64,000 bases of DNA from positions 1,240,001 to 1,304,000 of the forward strand of contig CAWCHZ010000002.1 of the NCBI GenBank assembly GCA_963795555.1, written 5' to 3'. Made by a program: the position numbers and the translations under genes. Shown piece after piece: positions 1 to 8,488 of the stretch. Below the pieces are notes generated by a model that had not been told where the DNA came from, made no database searches, and saw only the letters and a list, made by a program, of their open reading frames with translations. This DNA is from CAWCHZ01 sp963795555 (GTDB lineage Bacteria; Actinomycetota; Thermoleophilia; Solirubrobacterales; Solirubrobacteraceae). Every line of letters starts with the position of its first letter. The stretch's first letter is position 1.

Positions 1-1159
1 GCCGTTCACCGTCGAGTCGACGCCCCCGCCTGCGAAGCCCAAGGCCCACGCACCGCCGTTCGTCTGGCCCAACTACGGCTACACCGCAAACCGCACGCGC
101 TACTTCCCATCCACGCTGCAACCGCCGTTCCGCGTCGTCTGGAGCCGCGGGGGCGGGGCACTGCTGGAGTTCCCGCCCGCGATCTACGGCACGACGATGT
201 ACGAGCTGGACGACAACGCCGTCCTGACGGCGCTGGCGACTGGCAGCGGCCATCTGCGCTGGCAGCGCTCGCTCGGTCACCTCGCGGCCGCCTCGCCGGC
301 CGTGACGGCGAGCGCCGTCTACGCGGTCGTGCTCGAGCGCGCGCCCGGCGTCGACGCGGGGCGCGTCGTGGCGCTGCGCCGCAGCGACGGCCACCTGCTG
401 TGGTCGCGCGACCTCCCCAGCCGCGCGGAGTCCTCGCCGCTGGTCGACCACGGGCGCCTCTACTTCGGCTCCGAGGACGGCACGGTCTACGCACTGCGCA
501 CGGGCGATGGCTCGGTCGCCTGGGAGGCGCACGCCAACGGCGCCGTCAAGGGCGGCCTGTCGCTGCACGACGGGGTGCTCTACTTCGGCGACTACGGCGG
601 TGTCGCCCACGCGATCGACGAGGCCAGCGGGCACCAGGTCTGGTCCAGCGCGACCAACGGCGCGGTGTTCGGCTTCGCCTCGGGCGAGTTCTACGCCACC
701 GCCGCGGTGGAGTTCGGCCGCGTCTACATGGGCAACACCGACGGGCGGGTCTACTCCTTCGTCGCGCGCAACGGGCACCTCGCCTGGGCCCGCCAGACCG
801 GCGCCTACGTCTACGCATCCTCGGCCGTCGCCAACGTCCCCGGGCTCGGCCCGACGATCTATGTCGGCTCCTACGACGGCCACCTGTACGCGCTGGACGC
901 GCGCAGCGGCGCGGTGCGCTGGGTCTACAACGCGGGCGGCAAGATCTCGGGCTCGGCCACGCTCATCGGCTCGGTGGTCTACTTCTCCGACCTGGGCGAC
1001 AAGACGACAACCGGGCTCGACGTCCGCACGGGCCGTGTGCGCTTCCACTTCGGCGATGGAGCGTTCGACCCGATGATCTCCGACGGCAAGCGCCTCTACC
1101 TCGACGGCTACGGCAGCCACTACGCGTTGGCGCCGGTCGGCGCGGGACCGACCGGATGA
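1..1159 (+). CDS. PQQ-type beta-propeller repeat protein, 5' end cut off by window
   Basis: The reading frame is open from the left edge (frame position 2), so the true start lies outside. The visible ~385 residues contain repeated blade motifs such as YFGSEDGTVYAL, YFGDYGGVAHAI and YVGSYDGHLYAL, each followed by a G-x-x-x-W segment. This is the signature of PQQ/quinoprotein-like eight-bladed propellers. A Pro/Lys-rich stretch precedes the first blade, as in exported actinobacterial propellers tethered by a signal peptide or TM helix, though none is visible here. It may bind a ligand or act as an envelope scaffold; no enzymatic residues are identifiable. The stop is 43 nt before the next start. 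Confidence 0.85.
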   Translation, partial: PFTVESTPPPAKPKAHAPPFVWPNYGYTANRTRYFPSTLQPPFRVVWSRGGGALLEFPPAIYGTTMYELDDNAVLTALATGSGHLRWQRSLGHLAAASPAVTASAVYAVVLERAPGVDAGRVVALRRSDGHLLWSRDLPSRAESSPLVDHGRLYFGSEDGTVYALRTGDGSVAWEAHANGAVKGGLSLHDGVLYFGDYGGVAHAIDEASGHQVWSSATNGAVFGFASGEFYATAAVEFGRVYMGNTDGRVYSFVARNGHLAWARQTGAYVYASSAVANVPGLGPTIYVGSYDGHLYALDARSGAVRWVYNAGGKISGSATLIGSVVYFSDLGDKTTTGLDVRTGRVRFHFGDGAFDPMISDGKRLYLDGYGSHYALAPVGAGPTG

Positions 1160-1202
1160 GGTGCATGTCGGCGAGCGCCCGGCGCGCCAGCGGGGCGATC
1201 GG

Positions 1203-1565
1203 ATGAGGCGCGTGGGCGGCCTGTCGGCGCTGGCCGCGATCGGCCTGGCGCTGCTGACCGGCTGCGGTGCCGGCTCGAGCACGGCGCAGCTGGGCGCCGC
1301 ACCCGACCCGCGGGGGCCGGTGCTCGCCTGCCTGCACCAGCACGCGATCGCCGCCAGCGCGATCGGGGCCGACCAGATCGCGGTTGTGGGAGGCCCGGCG
1401 GCGCCGCGGATCCGCTTCGTCGCGGCGCCGTCCGTCGCAGAGACGATGGAGCTGCAGGCGCAGGCCGAAGGCGCTGAGCGGATCGGCTCGGCGCTGCTCT
1501 ACGTCAACGGTGGATCCGACCGGCAACTGCAGACGCTCGAGGACTGTCTGATGGGAGCCTCGTGA
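1203..1565 (+). CDS. Small putative lipoprotein
   Basis: The 120-residue product starts MRRVGGLSALAAIGLALLTGCG, a basic N-terminus, hydrophobic core and lipobox (LLTGC). It is therefore probably exported and lipid-anchored. I prefer this ATG over an in-frame GTG at 1161 because it places the signal peptide at the N-terminus. The mature part has no recognised domain. Its stop TGA overlaps a GTG (GTGA) inside a tandem repeat that leads into the next gene, which suggests translational coupling. Function unknown. Confidence 0.7.
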   Translation: MRRVGGLSALAAIGLALLTGCGAGSSTAQLGAAPDPRGPVLACLHQHAIAASAIGADQIAVVGGPAAPRIRFVAAPSVAETMELQAQAEGAERIGSALLYVNGGSDRQLQTLEDCLMGAS

Positions 1566-1639
1566 ACGCCCTCGCCGACCGTTGATTGGGGCCTCGTGAA
1601 CGCCCTCGCCGACCGTCTGATTGGGGCCTCGTGAACGCC
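1557..1639. repeat. Tandem ~35-bp repeat spanning a stop/start junction
   Basis: Two copies (1557-1590, 1591-1625) and a partial third (1626-1639) of a unit beginning GCCTCGTGAACGCC. Every copy carries GTGA, where a TGA stop overlaps a GTG start. The upstream lipoprotein stops in copy 1 and the downstream membrane protein can start in copy 3 (GTG 1631). The GTG of copy 2 opens a 12-codon mini-ORF ending exactly at the copy 3 GTGA. The duplication appears to have inserted extra stop/start relays between two formerly overlapping genes. Confidence 0.8.
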
Positions 1640-3103
1640 GCGCTGGTGATCGTGGGGTGCGTCGCGCTCGCCGCCCTGTCGCTGCTGCTGCCATCCACGC
1701 CGACGTACGATCCCTGGGCCTGGCTGATCTGGGGCCGCGAGGTCGTGCACCTCGACCTGCAGACCACGGCCGGACCGTCCTGGAAGCCGCTGCCGGTGCT
1801 CGCCGCGGCGGTGCTGTGGCTGACCGGATCGGCGGCGCCCGACCTCTGGCTGGTGATCGCGCGCGCCGGTGGCCTGCTCGCGCTGGTCGCCGTCTTCCTG
1901 CTCGCGCGACGGCTGGCGCCCGCGCGCTACGGCGTCGCGGCGGGGATGCTCGCGGTGCTCGCGCTGCTGTTCGCGGGGATCGACTTCAAGATCTATGGCC
2001 TGAGCGTCGTTGGCAGCGTCGCGCTCGGCAACTCGGAGGGGCTGCTGATCGCGCTCGTCGTGATCGGGATCGATCAGCATCTCAGCGGTCATCGGGGGCG
2101 GGTGCTGGCCTGCGCGCTGGGCGCCGCGCTGCTGCGGCCGGAGGCGTGGCCGTTCGCCGCGCTCTACGCGCTGTGGGCCTGGCGCCAGGTTCCCACGCTG
2201 CGCCGGCGGATCGCGATCGGCGCTGGCGCCGTGCTGCTGCTGTGGTTCGGTCCGGAGCTGTGGGGCTCGGGGCATCTGCTGCGCTCGGCCGAGCGCGCGC
2301 AGGCCGTCACGCCCGACAATCCGGCGCTCAGTGGACACCCGTTCCGCACGGTCATCTCGCGCGCTCGCTCCTACCTGCTGCCGGCGGCGCAGCTGGGCGC
2401 GCTGATCGCGGTGCTCGCCGCCGCGCTGGAGTCCTGGCGTCGGCGGCGGGTCACGCCGGCGCTGGGGGTCGCGATCCTCGGCGCGCTCTGGCTGGCGATC
2501 GTCGCGGGCATGGCTCAGGCGGGGCTGGCCTCGGGCAACCCGCGCTATCAGCAGCTGCCGATCGCGCTCTGCTGTGTGCTCACCGGCGTCGGGCTCGCCC
2601 AGCTGGCGTGGGGCGGCGAGCGCGCGCTGACGGCGCGCTGGTCGCCGCCGATGACGCCGATCCGCTGGGGCGCGATCGCGATCGTCGCCGGAGCGGCGAT
2701 CGTCTCGGCGCTGCCGCGCGCGCGCCATGCCCGCGCCGACCTCAAGGCGCTGGGCTATGAAGCGCGGCTGGATCGCGACCTGCCGACGGCGATCGCTCGC
2801 GTGGGCGGGCGCGCCACCGTGCTGGCCTGTGGCACGCCCGCGACCGCTCCGCTCGCGGTGACGCTGCTCGCCTACCGCCTGGGGCGGCACATCGATCAGG
2901 TCCACGAGGCACCGGCCGGCTCCGGCGTCGTCTTCCAGGCTCCCGCCACCGCGACGGAGGCGCCCGCTCCCGCGCTTGTGCCGCGCGGGCCCTGGCGGCC
3001 GATCGCGATCGTCGGCCGCTGGCGCGTGCTGAGCGCCTGCAGCTCCCCGCGCAGCCTCGCCGCCCGCCACGCGCAGCCGATCCGTGAGGCGGCGATCCGA
3101 TGA
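1631..3103 (+). CDS. Multispanning membrane protein, GT-C glycosyltransferase-like
   Basis: About 490 residues with many hydrophobic segments (VNAALVIVGCVALAALSLLL at the N-terminus, then about nine further candidate helices) and an early extracytoplasmic motif, TYDPWAWLIWGREV. This layout resembles actinobacterial polyprenyl-phosphate-sugar-dependent membrane glycosyltransferases, but no diagnostic catalytic motif is certain. Start chosen at GTG 1631, which overlaps the repeat's TGA; an in-frame start at 1586 would prepend a non-hydrophobic peptide encoded by the repeat. The stop overlaps the next gene's ATG (ATGA), so the two are probably co-translated. Likely role: envelope glycan modification. 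Confidence 0.65.
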   Translation: MNAALVIVGCVALAALSLLLPSTPTYDPWAWLIWGREVVHLDLQTTAGPSWKPLPVLAAAVLWLTGSAAPDLWLVIARAGGLLALVAVFLLARRLAPARYGVAAGMLAVLALLFAGIDFKIYGLSVVGSVALGNSEGLLIALVVIGIDQHLSGHRGRVLACALGAALLRPEAWPFAALYALWAWRQVPTLRRRIAIGAGAVLLLWFGPELWGSGHLLRSAERAQAVTPDNPALSGHPFRTVISRARSYLLPAAQLGALIAVLAAALESWRRRRVTPALGVAILGALWLAIVAGMAQAGLASGNPRYQQLPIALCCVLTGVGLAQLAWGGERALTARWSPPMTPIRWGAIAIVAGAAIVSALPRARHARADLKALGYEARLDRDLPTAIARVGGRATVLACGTPATAPLAVTLLAYRLGRHIDQVHEAPAGSGVVFQAPATATEAPAPALVPRGPWRPIAIVGRWRVLSACSSPRSLAARHAQPIREAAIR

Positions 3104-4686
3104 GCCGCACGGCCGAGCCGCTCGCGCCCGCCGTCGTGTCGCATGCGCTCGCGCGGATCGCGCGCTTGCGCTCGAGCCCGTTGCGAGCGGGCATGCTGAC
3201 GGCCGCGGCGCTGCTGATCCTGGTCCTGATCTCGCTGGTCTTGCGCACGCGCGCCTGGGGGACCGGCTACTGGATGGACGAGGGGCTGTCGGTCGGCATC
3301 GCCTCGCATCACTTCTCGACGATCCCCCACCTGCTGCGCCAGGATGGCTCGCCGCCGCTGTTCTACCTGCTGCTGCACGTCTGGATCCAGCTCTTCGGCA
3401 CCAGCGAGCGCGCCACCCATGCGCTCTCACTGCTGTTCGCGCTGGCCTGCATCCCGGTTGGCTTCTGGTCGGCCGATCGGCTGTTCTCGCGCCGTGCGGC
3501 CTGGTGCGCCGCGCTGCTGTTCACGGTCAACCCGTTCCTGACGCGCTACGCGCAGGAGACGCGGATGTACTCGCTGCTGGTCCTGCTCGCGCTGGTTGCC
3601 GCGACCGCGTTCGCCGAGGTCTACGTGCGCCGGAGCCGGCGCTGGCTGCCGGTGCTGGCGATCGCGCTGGCACTGCTCTGCTACACCCACAACTGGGGGT
3701 TGTTCTTTGCCGTCGGGGCGGGGGCGGTCGCGCTGGTGATCGCCTGGCGGGCCGCGGATCGACGGGCGCTGCTGATCGACGTGGCGATCGGCTTCGGCGC
3801 CGCCGTGGTGCTCTATGCCCCGTGGCTACCGACGCTGCTCTTCCAGGGCGCGCACACCGGCGCGCCGTGGACCAACGCGCCGCGATTCGGCGCGCCGATA
3901 ATCGTCTCACGCGACGTGCTCGGCGGCGGTGGTGCGACGGTGGCCCTCGTAATCGCGGGCGGCTGGGGAGCCTGGCAGTTGCGCGCTCGCGACCGCGCGC
4001 GGTGGGGTCTGCTCTGGACGCTGCTCGGCATCGTCATCGCGACGCTGCTGGTGGGCTGGCTGATCTCGCAGGTCTCGCCGGCCTGGAACCCGCGCTATCT
4101 GGCGGTGATCGTCGGCGCGCTCGTCGTCTGCGCCGCGGTCGGCCTCGCCGAGGCGCGAGCGATCGGGCTGGTGGCGCTGCTGATCGTGCTCGGCTTCTGG
4201 GTCAACCCACACGCGCTCAAGCTCAACGACAAGACCGACGCCAAGCAGATCGCCGAGCAGCTGCATCCGCAGCTCGCCGCCGGTGACCTCGTCGTCGTCA
4301 CGTCGCCCGAGCAGGTTCCGCTGATGCGCTACTACTTCGGTCCGCGACTGCGCTATGCCAGCACGCTGGGAGCGACCGGCGACACGCAGGTCATGGACTG
4401 GATCGACGCGCTCGATCGGCTGCGGGCGGCACGCGTCGAGCAGCAGCTGCTGCCGCTGGTCGCGGCGCTGCGCCCCGGTCAGCATCTGCTGCTGATCCGA
4501 CCGGTGACCCCGTTCAACGACAACTGGAACGCACCCTGGACGCGGCTCGTGCGCCGTCGCTCGGCGCAGTGGGGGGGCGCACTCGCCGCCGACCCGGCGC
4601 TGCAGCTGGTCGGGACGGGACCGCGCTTCTACCCGGAGGAGCCAACCGACATCGGCGTGCACGCCGTGCTCTACGTCAAGCGCTAG
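3100..4686 (+). CDS. ArnT/GT39-like membrane glycosyltransferase
   Basis: 528 residues. After a first TM helix comes GYWMDEGLSVGIA, matching the periplasmic acidic DE motif of GT-C enzymes, then DGSPPLFYLLLHVW and RYAQETRMYSLLVL, typical of family 39 and YfhO-like transferases. About ten further hydrophobic segments are followed by a soluble C-terminal domain from about residue 370. It probably moves a sugar from a polyprenyl-phosphate donor to an extracytoplasmic acceptor. It overlaps the preceding membrane protein by 4 nt, indicating one operon. The substrate cannot be inferred. Confidence 0.8.
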   Translation: MSRTAEPLAPAVVSHALARIARLRSSPLRAGMLTAAALLILVLISLVLRTRAWGTGYWMDEGLSVGIASHHFSTIPHLLRQDGSPPLFYLLLHVWIQLFGTSERATHALSLLFALACIPVGFWSADRLFSRRAAWCAALLFTVNPFLTRYAQETRMYSLLVLLALVAATAFAEVYVRRSRRWLPVLAIALALLCYTHNWGLFFAVGAGAVALVIAWRAADRRALLIDVAIGFGAAVVLYAPWLPTLLFQGAHTGAPWTNAPRFGAPIIVSRDVLGGGGATVALVIAGGWGAWQLRARDRARWGLLWTLLGIVIATLLVGWLISQVSPAWNPRYLAVIVGALVVCAAVGLAEARAIGLVALLIVLGFWVNPHALKLNDKTDAKQIAEQLHPQLAAGDLVVVTSPEQVPLMRYYFGPRLRYASTLGATGDTQVMDWIDALDRLRAARVEQQLLPLVAALRPGQHLLLIRPVTPFNDNWNAPWTRLVRRRSAQWGGALAADPALQLVGTGPRFYPEEPTDIGVHAVLYVKR

Positions 4687-4729
4687 CGACGACTTCTCGG
4701 CCGCGCTGCTGTGGGCCGCGCCGGGAGCA

Positions 4730-4753
4730 GCTCTCCTCCTCGAGGAGGAGAGC
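4730..4753. promoter_or_regulatory. 24-bp perfect palindrome upstream of the sensor kinase
   Basis: GCTCTCCTCCTC followed directly by its exact reverse complement, in the 123-bp gap between the glycosyltransferase stop and the kinase GTG. With no loop it suits a dimeric-protein operator better than a terminator, although a transcript could fold into a hairpin. It sits 57 nt upstream of the kinase start, so autoregulation by the adjacent response regulator is one possibility (inference). Confidence 0.55.
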
Positions 4754-4809
4754 GGATCGGCCTGGTGGCCGATGGCGGGCTTTGCGCCCCGCTTTAAGGT
4801 GAAGGCCTG

Positions 4810-6018
4810 GTGACACCGCTGAGCTCGCGCTCGACGCCCGTCGTCCGTCCCTCGCTGCTGCCGGCGTGGCTGCCGCGAGCGAATCCGCTGCTCGCTGACG
4901 GCCTGCTCGCGGTCTGGGTGGCCGCGATGACGATCGCCACTCATCACGCGGCATCCGGCCGCCACTCGGCGCTGTACGCCCCGCTCGTGGCGCTGTTCGC
5001 GGTGGAGTCGCTGCCACTGGTCTGGCGCCGACGCCGACCCGTGCTGGTCCTGCTGGTGATCCTGCTGGCGGTGGTCGCGATCCGCATCTTCTACGGCGGC
5101 GTGCCGGTGTCCGCCGGGTTGCTGATCGCGCTCTACACCGTCGCCGCCTACCTGCCGCCACTGGTATCGCTGCCGGTCGGCGTGCTGACGGCGCTGGCCC
5201 TGGTCGAGCCCCTGCTGGCCAGCAGCCAGTACAACCCGCTGCGGGCTTTCTTCAAGTCGGCGGTCTTCGGCGCCGCCTGGCTGCTCGGGCTGTGGATGCG
5301 CACACGCCGGGCATACGTCGCCGAGCTGCTCGATCGCGCCGAGCGCCTCGAACGCGAGCGCGAGCAGAGCGTGCGCCGCGCCACGATCGAGGAGCAGGCG
5401 CGGATCGCCCGCGAGCTGCACGACGTGATCGCCCACAACGTCAGCGTGATGGTCGTCCAGGCGACAGCGGCCAACGATGTCTTCGAGACCCATCCGCAGC
5501 GGGCACGAGAGGCGCTGCGCTCGATCGAGGCGACCGGCCGACAGGCGCTCACCGAGCTGCGCCGCCTGCTGGCCGCTGTCCGCCCGCCGCGCGCCCAGGC
5601 ACTCGACGAGCCGCTCGCTCCGCAGCCCGGGCTGGACCGCGTCGGCGAGCTGGTGGCCAGGTTGCGGGCGGCTGGGCTGGACATCGAGCTGGAGCTCGTG
5701 GGCACGCGCCGGGACGTCGCGCCGGCGATCGACCTGTCCGCCTACAGGATCATCCAGGAGGCGCTCACCAACACGCTGCGCCATGCCAACGCCAATCGCG
5801 TGACCGTACGGATCGGCTACGCCGAGCAGGCGCTGGAGATCGACGTGATCGACGACGGTGAGGGGCCCGCCGACGGGGACCCGACGGTCGCCGGACACGG
5901 ACTGATCGGGATGCGCGAGCGGGTCTCGCTGTTCGGCGGAGAGCTGACCGCCGGCGCCGGGGCGACGGGTGGCTTCGCCGTCCGCGCGCGGCTGCCGCTG
6001 GAGGGCGTGCGAGTATGA
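4810..6018 (+). CDS. NarL-family sensor histidine kinase
   Basis: 402 residues. Roughly residues 25-160 carry several membrane helices. A coiled-coil-like stretch (DRAERLERERE) leads to the HisKA_3 motif EEQARIARELHDVIAHNVSVM, whose His is the phosphorylation site. The HATPase domain shows N-box LTNTLRHANANRV and G-boxes DDGEGP and GHGLIGMRERV. It starts at GTG 4810 with an AAGGTGAAG ribosome site just upstream. The partner regulator begins 40 nt after its stop. The signal is unknown; neighbouring envelope genes suggest a cell-surface cue. Confidence 0.92.
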   Translation: MTPLSSRSTPVVRPSLLPAWLPRANPLLADGLLAVWVAAMTIATHHAASGRHSALYAPLVALFAVESLPLVWRRRRPVLVLLVILLAVVAIRIFYGGVPVSAGLLIALYTVAAYLPPLVSLPVGVLTALALVEPLLASSQYNPLRAFFKSAVFGAAWLLGLWMRTRRAYVAELLDRAERLEREREQSVRRATIEEQARIARELHDVIAHNVSVMVVQATAANDVFETHPQRAREALRSIEATGRQALTELRRLLAAVRPPRAQALDEPLAPQPGLDRVGELVARLRAAGLDIELELVGTRRDVAPAIDLSAYRIIQEALTNTLRHANANRVTVRIGYAEQALEIDVIDDGEGPADGDPTVAGHGLIGMRERVSLFGGELTAGAGATGGFAVRARLPLEGVRV

Positions 6019-6058
6019 GGACCGATGGCGTCCGGCTCGGCTCGGGGATGGCGCGCGC

Positions 6059-6721
6059 GTGAGCATCCGCATCCTGCTCGCCGACGACCAGCAGCTGGTG
6101 CGCAGTGGGTTTCGGATGATCCTCGAGGCGCGCCCGGAGATGGAGGTCGTCGGCGAGGCGAGTGATGGCTATGACGCGGTCGACCTCGCGCGCCGGCGCA
6201 GTCCCGACGTGATCCTGATGGACGTGCGCATGCCCAATCTCGACGGGGTCGAGGCGACCCGGCGGATCGTCACGGCGGGCTCGGGCGCACGCGTGCTGAT
6301 GCTCACCACCTTCGATCTCGACGAGCATGTCCACGCCGCATTGCGCGCTGGCGCGAGCGGCTTCCTGCTCAAGGATGTGCGTCCGGCCCAGCTCGTCGAG
6401 GCGATCACCGTCGTCGCGGCTGGCGACGCGCTGCTGGCCCCCTCGGTGACGCGGAGGCTGCTCGATCGCTTTGCACACTCGCTGCCCGAGTGCGCCGCCC
6501 CGCCCACCGCGCTGGGCGAGCTGACCCAGCGCGAGCTGGAGGTGCTGCGCCTGCTCGCCAGCGGCCTGTCCAACGCCGAGCTGGCCGAGCGGCTCGTGCT
6601 GTCGGAGACGACCGTCAAGAGCCACGTCTCCAGCCTGCTGCGCAAGCTGGGCCTGCGCGATCGCGTGCAGGCGGTCGTGCTCGCCTACGACGCTGGCCTC
6701 GTTCGGCCCGGCGCGCGTTAG
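6059..6721 (+). CDS. NarL/FixJ-type response regulator
   Basis: 220 residues. The receiver domain starts VSIRILLADDQQLVR (acidic pair), has the phospho-acceptor Asp in VILMDVRMPN, the Thr in LTTFD and the Lys in FLLKDVRPAQ. The C-terminal LuxR-type HTH is ELTQRELEVLRLLASGLSNAEL with recognition segment SETTVKSHVSSLL. I chose GTG 6059 because the receiver's first beta strand follows immediately; the upstream in-frame extension has no domain. It forms a two-component pair with the kinase and ends in a hairpin shared with the convergent gene. Confidence 0.93.
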   Translation: MSIRILLADDQQLVRSGFRMILEARPEMEVVGEASDGYDAVDLARRRSPDVILMDVRMPNLDGVEATRRIVTAGSGARVLMLTTFDLDEHVHAALRAGASGFLLKDVRPAQLVEAITVVAAGDALLAPSVTRRLLDRFAHSLPECAAPPTALGELTQRELEVLRLLASGLSNAELAERLVLSETTVKSHVSSLLRKLGLRDRVQAVVLAYDAGLVRPGAR

Positions 6722-6795
6722 GCGCGGTCCCGGGCAAGCGACTCTCTACGCGCGCCCCCGGCGCGCGTAGCGCTAGGCGCGGTCCCCGGCGAGCG
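6718..6795. terminator. Bidirectional hairpin with duplicated gene-end sequence
   Basis: Between convergent genes, CTACGCGCGC (6746-6755) pairs perfectly with 6761-6770 around a CCCCG loop, giving a strong 10-bp stem suitable as a terminator on both strands. On either side stand near-identical 22-bp copies of TAGGCGCGGTCCCSGGCRAGCG (6719-6740 and 6774-6795). The first includes the stop of the response regulator; the second encodes the last codons and stop of the minus-strand flavoprotein. Confidence 0.65.
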
Positions 6796-8359
6796 GCTGC
6801 TCCATCGCCCGCGTCTCCGGCGCCCGCCGGTAGGGCTGCTCGTCGGGCGTGCCCTCCTCGTGGTAGACGCTCTCGGCGTTGACGGCCCAGATGTCGTGCT
6901 GGGACCCGTCGAAGATGTTCTCGATCGCGCGCATGGCGGTGAGCATCGAGTGGTCGGAATTGTTGTAGCGATGCAGCCCGTTGCGACCCACCTGCTGGAG
7001 ATTCCCGATGCCATCCAGCCAGGCGCGGATCGTCGCCACGCGCTCGCCGTAATTGGCGTCGTACATCGGGTAGGCCTTGGGCACACGGACCGCGAAGCCG
7101 CGCTGGACCTTGCGGCGGTCGACGAGCCCGAGCCGCGCCAGCTCGTCCGTCGCCAGCTCGACCAGGCGCTCGTCGTCCATCGTCCAGAGGTCATCGCCCT
7201 CGAAGCAGAAGTACTCCAGGCCCACGCAGGCCTTGCTCGGGTCGGGCACCATCCAGGGACTCCACGAGCGGTAGTTCTGGATCCGTCCGACGCGCACGCT
7301 CGGCTCATGGATGTAGATCCAGTTGTCCGGGAAGAGGTCCTCGCCGTCGATCACGAGCGCGACGGTTAGGAAGTCGCGGTAGCGCAATCCACGTGCCGCC
7401 TCAAGCACCGCTGGCGGCGGCGCGGGCTGGGCCAGGCCGACGACGGTTCGCAGCGGCAGCGAGGAGACGACGTGCTCGCCGCCATAGCTGCGTCCACCGG
7501 CATGGATCGCGGTGACGCGGCCGGCGGCGATCTCGATGCGCTCGACGGGGCTGTCGAGGTGGATCTCACCGCCCAGCGAGACGATGTCCTCAGCCATCGT
7601 CTCCCACATCTGGCCGGGACCGAAGCGCGGGTAGTGAAACTCGCCGATCAGGCTCTTGACCTCGTTGCCCCGGTTGCCGAGGAAGGCCGCCTTGGCCGCC
7701 GTGAAGAACGACAGCCCCTTGATCCGCTGGGCCGCCCATTCGGCGCGGATCTCGGAGGTCGGCACGCCCCAGACCTTCTCGGTGTAGCTCTTGAAGAAGA
7801 GCTCGAACAGCCGCCGGCCGAAGCGATTGGAGACCCATTGCTCGAGCGTCTCCTCGTCGCCCTTGCGCCGCAGCGACGCGCGCAGGTAGGAGAGCAGCAC
7901 GCGCGTGAGCTCGACCGGTCCGAGCTTGCGGATCACATCCGGTCCGCGCAGCGGGTAGTCGAGGAACTTGCGGTTCCAGTAGATGCGCGACATCCGTGGG
8001 CGCAGCAGGAACTCCTCGCGCATGATCTCGTGCCAGAGATCGTCGACCTCGCGCACCTTGGTGAAGAAGCGGTGACCGCCGAGGTCGAAGCGGTAGCCGT
8101 CGCGCTCCTCGGTCTTGGCGAGCCCGCCCAGCTGGGCCTCGGACTCGAGCACGCTCGGCTTGGCCCCGCGCTTGGCCGCGAGGTAGGCGGCGGTCAGGCC
8201 GGCGGGGCCACCACCGAGCACGAGCACGCGCTCGCCACCGGGCGCGGCGCCGTTGCCGGCCGCGTCGAGCGTGGCGGCAGCAACGCCGGGAGCCGCACCG
8301 TAGCCGGGCGCGGCGCCGTTGGTCGCGCTGGGGGAATCCGCTGACGGCACGTCAGGCAC
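6773..8359 (-). CDS. FAD-dependent oxidoreductase, UDP-galactopyranose mutase/amine oxidase-like
   Basis: About 528 residues. A ~45-residue Ala/Gly/Pro-rich leader precedes the FAD Rossmann motif VLVLGGGPAGLTAAYLAAKRG and ESEAQLGGLAKT. RFDLGGHRFFTKV and GLEYFCFEGDDLWTMDDE are typical of this NAD(P)-binding/mutase-like group, and QVGRNGLHRYNNSDHSM near the end is the FAD-pyrophosphate contact. Start is GTG 8359, preceded by GAGGG; the open frame continues upstream but without protein-like sequence. It is convergent with the response regulator. A role in envelope sugar or polyprenyl metabolism is plausible but unproven. Confidence 0.85.
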   Translation of the reverse strand: MPDVPSADSPSATNGAAPGYGAAPGVAAATLDAAGNGAAPGGERVLVLGGGPAGLTAAYLAAKRGAKPSVLESEAQLGGLAKTEERDGYRFDLGGHRFFTKVREVDDLWHEIMREEFLLRPRMSRIYWNRKFLDYPLRGPDVIRKLGPVELTRVLLSYLRASLRRKGDEETLEQWVSNRFGRRLFELFFKSYTEKVWGVPTSEIRAEWAAQRIKGLSFFTAAKAAFLGNRGNEVKSLIGEFHYPRFGPGQMWETMAEDIVSLGGEIHLDSPVERIEIAAGRVTAIHAGGRSYGGEHVVSSLPLRTVVGLAQPAPPPAVLEAARGLRYRDFLTVALVIDGEDLFPDNWIYIHEPSVRVGRIQNYRSWSPWMVPDPSKACVGLEYFCFEGDDLWTMDDERLVELATDELARLGLVDRRKVQRGFAVRVPKAYPMYDANYGERVATIRAWLDGIGNLQQVGRNGLHRYNNSDHSMLTAMRAIENIFDGSQHDIWAVNAESVYHEEGTPDEQPYRRAPETRAMEQPLAGDRA

Positions 8360-8488
8360 CGTATCAATCCCTCGCCCGGCTGCTCGCCCGCGCAGGACTC
8401 GCGCCCCTGGTGTGCGCGCGCGGCCAGCACCACCGCAACTTCGGCGCGTCGGCTCAGTCTGGGGAACGTGGCTAGCCTCTGCGCGTCC

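Noticed and set aside
1499..3430. Long open frame of 643 codons on the minus strand opposite the GT-C-like genes
   Set aside because: Composition is Arg/Ala/Gln-rich without domains; it mirrors two well-supported plus-strand membrane proteins. Such shadows are expected in DNA of this GC content.
3907..6072. 721-codon minus-strand frame opposite the glycosyltransferase and sensor kinase
   Set aside because: No domain or ribosome site; the plus strand carries unmistakable kinase motifs over the same region.
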